Positions 1-6,925 of a stretch of 64,000 nucleotides of DNA are shown one piece after another. How positions within the stretch are numbered: position 1 is the stretch's first letter; the number at the start of each line of letters is the position of its first letter. Source of the stretch: an uncultured Limosilactobacillus sp. (GTDB taxonomy: Bacteria > Bacillota > Bacilli > Lactobacillales > Lactobacillaceae); NCBI RefSeq assembly GCF_934202705.1, contig NZ_CAKPYE010000007.1:1-64000 (forward strand), given 5' to 3'. The translations under genes were made by a program, and so were the position numbers. The notes below the pieces were generated by a model. That model was not told where the DNA came from. It did not search any database and worked only from the letters and a program-made list of their open reading frames with translations.

Positions 1-80
1 GTTGTGTTGTGTTGTGTTGTGTTGTGTTGTGTTGTGTTGTGTTGTGTTGTGTTGTGTTGTGTTGTGTTGTGTTGTGTTGT
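1..80. repeat. Pentanucleotide tandem repeat (GTTGT, at least 16 copies)
   Basis: Sixteen perfect head-to-tail copies of GTTGT (ACAAC on the minus strand) fill the first 80 bases, and the tract is cut by the window edge, so the real copy number is unknown. A 5-bp unit is not a multiple of three, so a gain or loss of one copy shifts the reading frame of any gene that contains it. On the minus strand the tract follows a start codon directly, see the next entry. Confidence 0.97.
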
Positions 81-85
81 GTCAT
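1..85 (-). CDS. 5' end of a probable phase-variable gene (partial)
   Basis: On the minus strand an ATG at 85-83 is preceded by a GAGGAGA ribosome site (94-100) at a 9-base spacing and then reads straight into the ACAAC tract, giving Met followed by repeating Thr-Gln-His-Asn-Thr. All three frames of a pure ACAAC tract read the same five codons and contain no stop, so the copy number alone decides which downstream frame is translated. This is the layout of a simple-sequence contingency locus that switches by slipped-strand mispairing. The gene leaves the window after 28 codons, so its product is unknown. The alternative is a chance start codon beside an intergenic microsatellite, but the ribosome site and promoter argue against that. 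Confidence 0.6.
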   Translation of the reverse strand, partial: MTQHNTTQHNTTQHNTTQHNTTQHNTTQ

Positions 86-118
86 CACAATAATCTCCTC
101 GTTGCTTTTTCAATAAAA

Positions 119-147
119 AATGTATCAGATAATCTCTACTAATTCAA
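119..147 (-). promoter_or_regulatory. Promoter of the repeat-containing gene
   Basis: A -35 box TTGAAT (142-147) and a -10 box TACATT (119-124) are separated by 17 bp, and a TG motif extends the -10 box. It lies about 35 bases upstream of the ATG at 85. The match to consensus is moderate. Confidence 0.45.
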
Positions 148-242
148 TTTTCAATGTTTATTCCAAAGAAAATCTCCACCAATGAATGACTTTATACTAA
201 AGCAAAACTTTCGGATTAGTTTTACTAAATTCTCATTTTAAA

Positions 243-1126
243 TTAGTAGTGATGATATTTGTTAACCCTTAATTCTGCCATAGGAATTCGGCTATAATTT
301 AAATCAAGATTCTCAATAAACAAAAGATCATTGTACCATTTATTAATTGCCCTTTTGAAATTGTAATTATATTGGTTACGACGAGTTAAATAAGTTATTT
401 CTGCTTGAATCATTTCTTTATTTACAACAATTTGCCGCAAAATATGTCTTCGTTGTGCCTTTGATAAGCCAATTTTAGAATTAACATTATATCCAAGGTA
501 ATGAAGATGTGATTCAGGATCACCATAAATATCATCAGTAGATTTATTCTCCTTAATAAGGTTTTGCCTATCTGTCCAATATTCGTTGGTTACTATTCGA
601 CATAAAACTCACCCCTTACTCTGTAGCCATCTATAAACGTGTTCAAGAACAAAGAATTTATAACATGTTTGACAGTAAACAGCAGGAAAGCGAACATCCC
701 TAACCTTATCTTCCATTACAACAGCAACTCTCCCATAAATATCAGCTAATTTGTGTTGACGTGATACATAATAGTTTAAATTTAATCTGGTAAGGAAAGT
801 GTGCCTATCAAGCGGATAAACAATTTCCCCTTACGGTTTTCAAACTTTGAACTGATAGATTTTGTTGTCCTATGTTTGTTAACTGAACTATCATCATTGT
901 TAGTTAACACTGCACAATTTTTTATTGTTTTTCTTAAAGTGACTTTCTCGTCCTTATGTATGGAATAAATACGCTGCTCTTGTGTTAAATTATCTTTTTT
1001 ACTGATTTTCGGCTCATTTAACTTCTGTATATTATTAGCGTGCGATTTAAAAATAACTTTCTGAATTTTTAGAATAAATTGTTTAAATCTTATTATCACA
1101 ATGGTAAGCATATGATAATCCCCCAT
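243..1126 (-). pseudogene. Broken unknown protein gene with a Cys-x-x-Cys motif
   Basis: One ancestral gene can be read across two lesions. The first 100 or so codons run from the ATG at 1126 to the GGGG run at 827-830. There the frame shifts and continues as a conserved-looking stretch (beginning IVYPLDRHTF, then a YCQTCYKFF motif) to an in-frame TGA at 609-611. The same frame continues past that TGA through HLHYLGYNVN and LSKAQRRHIL to the stop at 243. The rebuilt protein is about 290 residues. I do not recognise the family. The Cys pair may bind zinc and the C-terminal part is helical, rich in Arg and Ile, and typical of small uncharacterised proteins of lactobacilli. Sequencing error at the two G runs is an alternative to real decay. 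Confidence 0.65.
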
Positions 1127-1283
1127 TAGCTCCTCTAAATAGAATTACTAAGTAATTATCACAGATAATCATTACTCATCATAATAAAAATAACAGTAAA
1201 CTTACCATCTAATTTTTCAGAACAGAAAAGATTCCGTTTGACAAAAAACGTTCAAAGATAGAAAAGTAATTAAGATAAACCCA

Positions 1284-1292
1284 TGATATATT
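1284..1292 (+). promoter_or_regulatory. Extended -10 promoter of the 233-codon gene
   Basis: TGATATATT is an extended -10 element about 25 bases before the GTG at 1315. No good -35 box is seen. A TTGACA occurs about 40 bases upstream but at a wrong spacing. Confidence 0.4.
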
Positions 1293-1314
1293 AATTACTG
1301 AAACTTAAAAGAAG

Positions 1315-2016
1315 GTGTTAGAAATTAGTAAAAAACTATCGAAAGAAATGACGGAAAAATTACACCAGGATATTTTAGCCACTGTTCGTCAATCCTACCC
1401 CGGTAATGGATATAAAATTGTTTCTGTCAGTGCTTCCTCAATTAGCGAGAGTCTCTATGTTTATGTTGTATACAAACAGAGACTATATTATTTAAGGTTT
1501 TCCGCCCACAATAACGAAATTAAGGGACATGCCTATACTTCCTTTAATCTCTTGGAATATGAAAATTGGTCAAAACTAAGAGCTCAGCTGCATTCCTACT
1601 TTTTGATTTCTAATCAAACTAACGCCTATAAAACGATGGGCTACTATAACTTTGTTTGGTTAGCCTTGGTCTACCGTTGTTCTACTAATCCTTCTTTTCA
1701 GATAAAACTTGAACCTTCTGATGAAGTACGAAAGACCACAATTTACATGGAAGGGGCATTCTTTGCAGAAATTGTCAATTCAAGGGCTATTAGAAGATTA
1801 CTAGCTAATATATTCACTGGACTAATTACTTCAAATACTCATATTGATAAAGTTTATTTAAAAGAACCATGTTGGATAAGTATTACACCATCAGGCATTA
1901 AACTCTTAGAGTATTATCAAACCGTCAGTAAATACGGTACAAAGCGTCACTGGTTAACCAATCCTTCATCATTGAACACCCAAGAATTAGTTGAACTATT
2001 AAATAGTATCAACTAA
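1315..2016 (+). CDS. Hypothetical protein, 233 residues
   Basis: A long open frame on the plus strand, between divergent and convergent minus-strand genes. There is no signal peptide, no membrane segment and no motif I can name; the product is probably a soluble cytoplasmic protein rich in Tyr, Leu and Ser. The start is uncertain. The GTG at 1315 lies inside the purine-rich AAGAAGGTG, which would itself serve as a ribosome site for a start a few codons downstream, and an ATG occurs at residue 12. An extended -10 element upstream and an intrinsic terminator just after the stop indicate a monocistronic unit. Its function is unknown. Confidence 0.7.
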   Translation: MLEISKKLSKEMTEKLHQDILATVRQSYPGNGYKIVSVSASSISESLYVYVVYKQRLYYLRFSAHNNEIKGHAYTSFNLLEYENWSKLRAQLHSYFLISNQTNAYKTMGYYNFVWLALVYRCSTNPSFQIKLEPSDEVRKTTIYMEGAFFAEIVNSRAIRRLLANIFTGLITSNTHIDKVYLKEPCWISITPSGIKLLEYYQTVSKYGTKRHWLTNPSSLNTQELVELLNSIN

Positions 2017-2020
2017 TCTT

Positions 2021-2051
2021 ACACTCAGCTATTTTGCTGGGTGTTTTTTTT
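2021..2051 (+). terminator. Intrinsic terminator after the 233-codon gene
   Basis: ACACTCAGC (2021-2029) pairs with GCTGGGTGT (2036-2044) with one wobble pair, followed by a run of eight T. The stop codon of the convergent minus-strand gene sits inside the hairpin. Confidence 0.85.
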
Positions 2052-2438
2052 CGACCAATTTTTAAAGAATGGATCCTTGTCAGAATCAAACTTTACTGGT
2101 TTTGCAAAGACAAACTTATTAGTAGCGCGGGTTCCCCAACGTGGATTGCTATACAAGATAGCTTCGATTTTAGTAATTCTCTTTACAGGCACGTAATCTG
2201 CAATATCTTTATTACTTCTTAGCTTTCCTGTTTCTTCATCCAAGTCATATCGACTAACCTTAATTTTGTCTGGTAATTTATGGTTCTCTATAAATGTATC
2301 CCAAAAGCCAACATATTTCTTTCCACTATTCATAGTAATTCTAACTTTTTCAGCAACTGGATTAGCTTTTAAATGCTTGACGTCAGTTAAATATTGCTCA
2401 ACAACTTTCCCAGTAAGATTATATTGAATAAATTTCAT
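2025..2438 (-). CDS. Hypothetical protein, 137 residues
   Basis: The chosen start is the ATG at 2438 (MKFIQYNLTG), because a GGGAG ribosome site sits 8 bases before it; a longer frame begins 24 bases upstream without one. The protein is basic and soluble, with a central segment reading KYVGFWDTFI that resembles small beta-rich SH3-like proteins, but I cannot assign a family. It lies 4 bases after the stop of the gene upstream, so the two are probably translated as a coupled pair. Its own stop falls inside the terminator hairpin of the convergent plus-strand gene. Confidence 0.65.
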   Translation of the reverse strand: MKFIQYNLTGKVVEQYLTDVKHLKANPVAEKVRITMNSGKKYVGFWDTFIENHKLPDKIKVSRYDLDEETGKLRSNKDIADYVPVKRITKIEAILYSNPRWGTRATNKFVFAKPVKFDSDKDPFFKNWSKKNTQQNS

Positions 2439-2442
2439 GAAC

Positions 2443-2715
2443 CTACTCCCATTCTTCATCATTAGTTTCCGATGAGTAATAAAAATTATTTAAGCCAAAG
2501 TGCCCTGCTTCAAAATTACTTAAAATGACTTTCTCTTCTGAAATATCAAGCTCAACAAATACTTCAACCCACCGAAAATCTGACCGTTGATGGTAATAAT
2601 CACGATTCCGATACCAAACCCTTAACGGAATAGTTATTTGACCATATAACAGAGCCCAGCAATCATTGGATCCCTCGTCTAACAATTGTTGGGCACTTTC
2701 CTTTCCAATATTCAA
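2443..2715 (-). CDS. Hypothetical protein, 90 residues
   Basis: A small acidic protein with no signal peptide or membrane segment (segments include DCWALLYGQI and FRWVEVFVEL). It is followed almost directly by the 137-residue gene, and the two look like one operon, possibly an interacting pair such as an effector and its immunity protein, but nothing in the sequence proves this. Its start codon abuts the stop codon of the oleate hydratase gene, so readthrough from that promoter is likely. Family not recognised. Confidence 0.6.
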   Translation of the reverse strand: MNIGKESAQQLLDEGSNDCWALLYGQITIPLRVWYRNRDYYHQRSDFRWVEVFVELDISEEKVILSNFEAGHFGLNNFYYSSETNDEEWE

Positions 2716-4491
2716 TTAAAGTAAATGCTGTTGTTTCATTATTTCACCAATCCAGTTGTTCTTAAGCTTCTTTAGCAAAGGCTTTCGAATCACCTTTGGA
2801 ATTGGCAAGTCCATTTCTTCAATTGGCTTTTTATCATTCATGTAATACATTGCCCGCATCAATTCACGAATATCATAAATTGAATTGAAGACTTCCGGTA
2901 CACCGCGATCAACATCAAGTAAAGTATAAACAGCTTCCATTGCGGTTCGCACAGAATATTCAGTGGTAAAGACTGTATCCCGACTTGGTGATTCAGCGAA
3001 ATTCCCGATAAAGGCCAGGTTTGCCGAGCCTTCAGGAACCACCGCTGGTCGGTCACCCTTAACCCGCGGCATGAAGTAACTAGTAATAAATGGCATGTAA
3101 ACCGGAACCGTATTAATAGAACTTTCCTTGGCTAAGTCATCAATTAAGGATTCAGGGACACCCAGGTGATACAGCCATTCCTTAGTAATTTCTTCACCAG
3201 TACAATCAACGATTCGCTTCTTAATGTAGTTTCCCTTAGTGTTGGAGAATAAGCCATAAATCCAGACAATCGTTTCATTCTTCTTTTGCTGCTTGAAGTG
3301 TGGCTGACGATGAATGGTCCATGAAAGCATCCAGTTAGAGTCGGTAACGGTAATAATTCCACCAGTATTCACCTTACCGTCATGAAGATCCCGCTTAGTT
3401 AAGCGTTCGATGTATGGATCGACTTGCGGATTTTCAATGGTTGCCGTAGCTGAGACAAACCAACTTCGCTCAGGAAGATTCTTACAAAAGACATCCGGGT
3501 GACCAAAGTCTGGTGACTGCTTAGCTAGGTTTTCCCATAATTTCCAACTACCACCCAGTGCCTGGGTTGGACGAGCAGCCTGATGATGACTGCCGTAAGT
3601 CGAACTCTCGGTAATTGAACCATTAGTTACAAAAACAAGGTCATCATCAGTTAAATCGATCTCTTTTTCTTCACCTGCTTGAGTTAACACGATCTTCTTC
3701 GCGTGCTTTTGTTGGTTTCGGGTGTCAACAATCACGTTCTTAACCTGAGCATCATACTCCATCTTAACTTGATGGTCTTTTAGGTAAGCCAACAATGGCT
3801 TGGTCATGGATTCGTATTGGTTATATTTATTAAACTTTAGTGCAGTAAAGTCAGGTAACCCATCGATATGGTGGATAAAGCGCATCATGTAACGGCGCAT
3901 TTCTGCTAATGAGTGCCACCGTTCGAAAGCAAACATCGTTGACCAGTAAATCCAGAAATTACTGTTAAAGAAATCTTCAGAGAAGTATTCGCTAATGGTC
4001 TTTCTTCCTAGTTGATCTTCCGGAGTCATAATCAGCTTGGTTAACTCCTTAATTGACTTCTTGCTTAGACCATATTTTCCGTCCGAAGGGACTTCATTCC
4101 CCCGATGATAAGTTAATCGACAATTTGAACTGTTCGGGTCTTCCTTATCTAACCAGTAATACTCATCGAGGTAGGAAGCCCCAGGAATTTCCAGTGAAGG
4201 GATGGATCGATACATATCCCACATACACTCAAAGTGGTTTTCCATTTCACGCCCACCACGGGTAACAAAACCTACGCCAGGTCGATCAGCCCCATCAAGG
4301 GATCCACCGGCCACAGGTAATTCTTCAAAAATATGAATGTTTTCCCCCGGCATTTGACCATCACGAATCAGGAAAACAGCTGCTGATAAACCGGCCAGTC
4401 CACCACCAACAATATAAGCATGTTTCTTTTCAACATCTGCGGGCTTCTTTGGCCGAGCAAAAGCTTCGTAATTACCATTTGAATAGTACAC
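2716..4491 (-). CDS. ohyA: Oleate hydratase (myosin-cross-reactive antigen family)
   Basis: An FAD-dependent fatty acid hydratase that adds water to the cis-9 double bond of oleate and linoleate to give 10-hydroxy fatty acids. In gut lactobacilli this detoxifies unsaturated fatty acids. The 591-residue length is typical. Residues 29-34 form the FAD-binding GGGLAG motif after the first beta strand, and residues 78-84 (RGGREME) match the conserved catalytic loop with its glutamate. Later landmarks are FWIYWSTMFAF and MPFITSYFMPR. The start is a GTG preceded by an AGAAGGGAG ribosome site. The gene has its own strong promoter with a palindrome in the spacer, and two small unknown genes follow directly. 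Identity is certain at family level. Confidence 0.96.
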   Translation of the reverse strand: MYYSNGNYEAFARPKKPADVEKKHAYIVGGGLAGLSAAVFLIRDGQMPGENIHIFEELPVAGGSLDGADRPGVGFVTRGGREMENHFECMWDMYRSIPSLEIPGASYLDEYYWLDKEDPNSSNCRLTYHRGNEVPSDGKYGLSKKSIKELTKLIMTPEDQLGRKTISEYFSEDFFNSNFWIYWSTMFAFERWHSLAEMRRYMMRFIHHIDGLPDFTALKFNKYNQYESMTKPLLAYLKDHQVKMEYDAQVKNVIVDTRNQQKHAKKIVLTQAGEEKEIDLTDDDLVFVTNGSITESSTYGSHHQAARPTQALGGSWKLWENLAKQSPDFGHPDVFCKNLPERSWFVSATATIENPQVDPYIERLTKRDLHDGKVNTGGIITVTDSNWMLSWTIHRQPHFKQQKKNETIVWIYGLFSNTKGNYIKKRIVDCTGEEITKEWLYHLGVPESLIDDLAKESSINTVPVYMPFITSYFMPRVKGDRPAVVPEGSANLAFIGNFAESPSRDTVFTTEYSVRTAMEAVYTLLDVDRGVPEVFNSIYDIRELMRAMYYMNDKKPIEEMDLPIPKVIRKPLLKKLKNNWIGEIMKQQHLL

Positions 4492-4539
4492 TTTTATGAC
4501 TCCCTTCTGAATCAGAATAATAGTGCTACAGTTACCTCA

Positions 4540-4568
4540 ATTTTATTGAAAGCGGTTCAAAGTGTCAA
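4540..4568 (-). promoter_or_regulatory. ohyA promoter with palindromic operator in the spacer
   Basis: The -35 box TTGACA (4563-4568) and -10 box TAAAAT (4540-4545) are exactly 17 bp apart. The spacer holds the interrupted palindrome TTGAAAGCGGTTCAA (4546-4560), which differs from the CcpA cre consensus (WTGNAANCGNWNNCW) at one position. A protein bound here would block polymerase. CcpA or a fatty-acid-responsive repressor are both possible. Confidence 0.7.
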
Positions 4569-5086
4569 TTTTATTAGCACAATTTTACTAAAGATAGTCA
4601 ACACTACAGAGTGAACAGTAGGGATTGTTTTTCGTAACGTGTCTTTTACGGTAAATTGGGGATCGCAATTTACAACGTTCCCTCTGCTTAATTTTCATGT
4701 TACAGGCGCTAGCACTCTTTAACTTCTACTTCACTGTTCATCATCTAATTGCTACCTCGATAAATATCATAATTTTATAGCAGATCGTTCTAATTTGTTT
4801 ATGGACAGCTTCATTTGTAATCTTCTTGGATTTTTGGCTTTGGAGAAATGGTTTCTTTGATGCATAGCAAGCAGACCCAATGTATCATCGATGGTTGTGA
4901 ATAGCCGGTTAATTGTTCAATACATGATTTTACGAGCCATTGCATTACGACGTTTACTAATATGGTTAGCACAATAAATTGTCTTGATTCACAATGATGC
5001 AAAACTCAGTAACAAAAGCATCTAGATTTCACTCCTTTTCCCCTAAGAATTAACCTCAGTAGCGGATGGTTTCACGATCCTAAGGA
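4569..5086. other. Intergenic region without an intact gene
   Basis: About 500 bases between the ohyA promoter and the next promoter. On the minus strand around 4740-5000 a frame interrupted by stops (segments such as KTIYCANHISKRRNAMARK and MHQRNHFSKAKNPRR) may be the remains of a dead gene. I could not name it. No RNA gene is seen. Confidence 0.5.
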
Positions 5087-5100
5087 AAAAAACTTATAAT
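5071..5100 (+). promoter_or_regulatory. Promoter of the acetyltransferase pseudogene
   Basis: A consensus -10 box TATAAT at 5095-5100 is preceded at an 18-bp spacing by TTCACG, a 4-of-6 match to the -35 consensus. It lies about 110 bases before the start codon, leaving a long leader that holds a perfect inverted repeat. Confidence 0.55.
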
Positions 5101-5142
5101 AGTAAGAAGAAGTGTAATAAAGTAGTTTATTGATTAGAATTA

Positions 5143-5184
5143 TCATCTCATCAATCACTTCATGTTCAGAGATTGATGAGATGA
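5143..5184 (+). promoter_or_regulatory. Perfect 14-bp inverted repeat in the acetyltransferase leader
   Basis: TCATCTCATCAATC (5143-5156) and GATTGATGAGATGA (5171-5184) are perfect inverse copies with a 14-base loop. It sits between the -10 box and the ribosome site (AAGGAG at about 5193) and no T run follows, so it is not a plain terminator. It may be an operator or an mRNA leader hairpin. Confidence 0.6.
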
Positions 5185-5208
5185 AAGTTCACAAGGAGAA
5201 AGTAAACG

Positions 5209-5775
5209 ATGGAAAAATCTGAATTACAAAAATTACAAGACGGCGAATGGTATAAGGTCAATGATCCCGAAGTTGTAGCTCGAAAAGTTAACTCAGCAAC
5301 TCTCTGCCAAGAATTTAATGCCATCCCAGAAAATGATCCACAGCAACAAGAAGCCAAGGCAAGGGAAATTTTGGCTCAGCAGGAAAAAAACTTAGTTGTT
5401 CATAGCCGCTTAAATGTTGACTACCGGAAGAACATCCATGTTGGCGACAATTTCCTGGCTAACTATAATTTAACTATTCTGGATATTGCACCGGTTGAGA
5501 TTGGTAACAATGTATGGATTGGCCCTAACACCGATATCTATACCGTTAACCATCCCCTCACTGGTAAGGGTCGGTAAAAGCGGCTGGAAATTGGTAAACC
5601 AGTAAAAATTGGTAATGATGTCTGGATTGGTGGTCATTGCACAATTTGTCCCGGGGTAACTATTGGCAACAGGGTCGTAGCGGCTGCTGGAGCAGTCATT
5701 ACTAAAGATGTACCAGACAATACCCTTGTTGGTGGCGTCCCAGCAAAAGTCATTAAAAAAATAAAACAAGAATAG
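5209..5775 (+). pseudogene. Maltose/galactoside O-acetyltransferase, broken by one stop codon
   Basis: A left-handed beta-helix sugar O-acetyltransferase of the Maa/LacA/NodL type, which would transfer acetyl from acetyl-CoA to sugars. The N-terminal Maa domain (residues 1-60) is followed by hexapeptide repeats with the catalytic-His motif TVNHPL near residue 115. A TAA at 5575-5577 ends the frame after 122 residues, but the same frame continues unbroken to 5775 with perfect family sequence (VWIGGHCTICPGVTIG, TLVGGVPAKVIKKI). Only one base change separates it from an intact protein of about 188 residues, so inactivation is recent. The truncated protein lacks most of the helix and the acetyl-CoA site and should be inactive. 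Confidence 0.9.
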
Positions 5776-5790
5776 TAGGTTATCGTACTA

Positions 5791-5837
5791 AAAAGTGTAC
5801 TAATTCCAATCATCAACAAAGGAATTAGTACACTTTT
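5791..5837. terminator. Bidirectional terminator with perfect 17-bp stem (repeat copy A)
   Basis: AAAAGTGTACTAATTCC (5791-5807) pairs perfectly with GGAATTAGTACACTTTT (5821-5837) across a 13-base loop. T runs on both sides make it usable in both directions. A near copy ends the rlmD gene at 16523-16568. Confidence 0.85.
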
Positions 5838-6190
5838 AATCTATCATGAATACTATCATGCGTTTGCCGCTTATTTTTCTGTGCACTCCATTATAACGAT
5901 ACTCTTCGCATTTTGCATCTTTCGAATTGCTTCGTCGTAAGCTCCTTATTCTTCGGACGCTATCGTGGGGGGAGCGTTATCAAGGTAGGTTGCCTTGGGC
6001 AAGCTAAATTGCTTTGAGCGGGTTACCAATTTTATAACGTTGATTCTTGATCATTTATGCTTGATCGTCCCTGATCTGATCCACTATTTGCGTTTTATTA
6101 CTGGCTTTGAGAATCTGAACAGGGACAGCGATTTTTTAAGATATCACGCTCCATTTTAGCGTCATAGAGTTCCTGATTTTCCACCCATAG
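5838..6190. other. Decayed region downstream of the CRISPR array
   Basis: No intact gene. On the minus strand 5870-5945 reads as a gene end (segments GAYDEAIRKMQ and SIVIMECTEK, then stop) with an in-frame stop just upstream. The last codons and the bases after them resemble the rlmD 3' end. The rest of the stretch has stops in all frames. Confidence 0.5.
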
Positions 6191-6245
6191 AAAAACCCTC
6201 CGAATATTTGAGATGAGTTTTTATTTCATCTGTATACTCGGAGGG
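6191..6245 (-). terminator. Intrinsic terminator closing the CRISPR transcript
   Basis: CCCTCCGA (6196-6203) pairs with TCGGAGGG (6238-6245), with a second inner stem of AGATGA and TCATCT. On the minus strand the stem is followed directly by five T (6195-6191). It lies about 150 bases past the last repeat, so it would end the array precursor RNA. Confidence 0.8.
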
Positions 6246-6396
6246 CATTATAGCCGATTTTCTGTCTAACAATTATGAAGCATGTCATATAATTGTCCTT
6301 TTAAGGTTTAGTATTACCTTTCATTAAAAGACCTATAACATTAAAGTTTTATCTCCGCCCTAACATCAATTGTTTTCTTTATATTTCCATAAAATC

Positions 6397-6894
6397 ATTC
6401 TAAGCATCATTGATCTGAAGTACATCTAAAACTTTCAGGGAAGCGTTCCTTAATTGGCGTGTGTTCTAAACATCATTGATCTGAAGTACATCTAAAACTG
6501 ATCTTCCCAGCCCATTAAATAAGAAGGGGTTCTAAACATCATTGATCTGAAGTACATCTAAAACTCTACGTCTATGCGGTCGTTACCAGTTATCGTTCTA
6601 AACATCATTGATCTGAAGTACATCTAAAACCTTTTACTTCAGTGGTTTCAGAATCAGTGGGTTCTAAACATCATTGATCTGAAGTACATCTAAAACGAGA
6701 TATTGTTTGCTTTATTCTTTATAAATGTTCTAAACATCATTGATCTGAAGTACATCTAAAACTACGGGCAGGATCGTATTTCACGGCGCAGGGTTCTAAA
6801 CATCATTGATCTGAAGTACATCTAAAACACCATATTTACCTACCTAAATGAAATAAATGTTCTAAACATCATTGATCTGAAGTACATCTAAAAC
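6397..6894 (-). CRISPR. Type II-A CRISPR array, 8 repeats and 7 spacers
   Basis: Repeats of 36 bp start at 6397, 6463, 6529, 6595, 6661, 6727, 6793 and 6859. All seven spacers are exactly 30 bp. Read in the transcribed minus-strand direction each repeat begins GTTTTAGATGTACTTC, the usual type II-A start that pairs with tracrRNA. Seven repeats are identical. The one at 6397-6432 has two changes (first base A for G, and G at position 8), and this decayed repeat marks the trailer end, so the newest spacers are next to csn2 at the 6859 side. The leader is confined to about 30 bases between csn2 and the first repeat plus the end of csn2. Confidence 0.98.
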
Positions 6895-6925
6895 CATTAA
6901 ATTCTAATTAATGAAAGCAATGGTT

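Noticed and set aside
820..835. Programmed -1 frameshift in the broken unknown gene
   Set aside because: The slippery heptamer does not lie in the needed reading frame, and a second in-frame stop follows, so decay or read error is simpler.
4811..5002. 63-codon minus-strand frame upstream of ohyA
   Set aside because: No ribosome site or family; the neighbouring frame looks more protein-like but holds stops, so at most it is a relic.
5470..5819. Minus-strand open frames over the acetyltransferase
   Set aside because: They are antisense to a clear family match and have no ribosome site or known motif.
6191..6245. IS200/IS605-type hairpin end
   Set aside because: No matching transposase or second end nearby; the T run on the minus strand fits a terminator of the CRISPR transcript.
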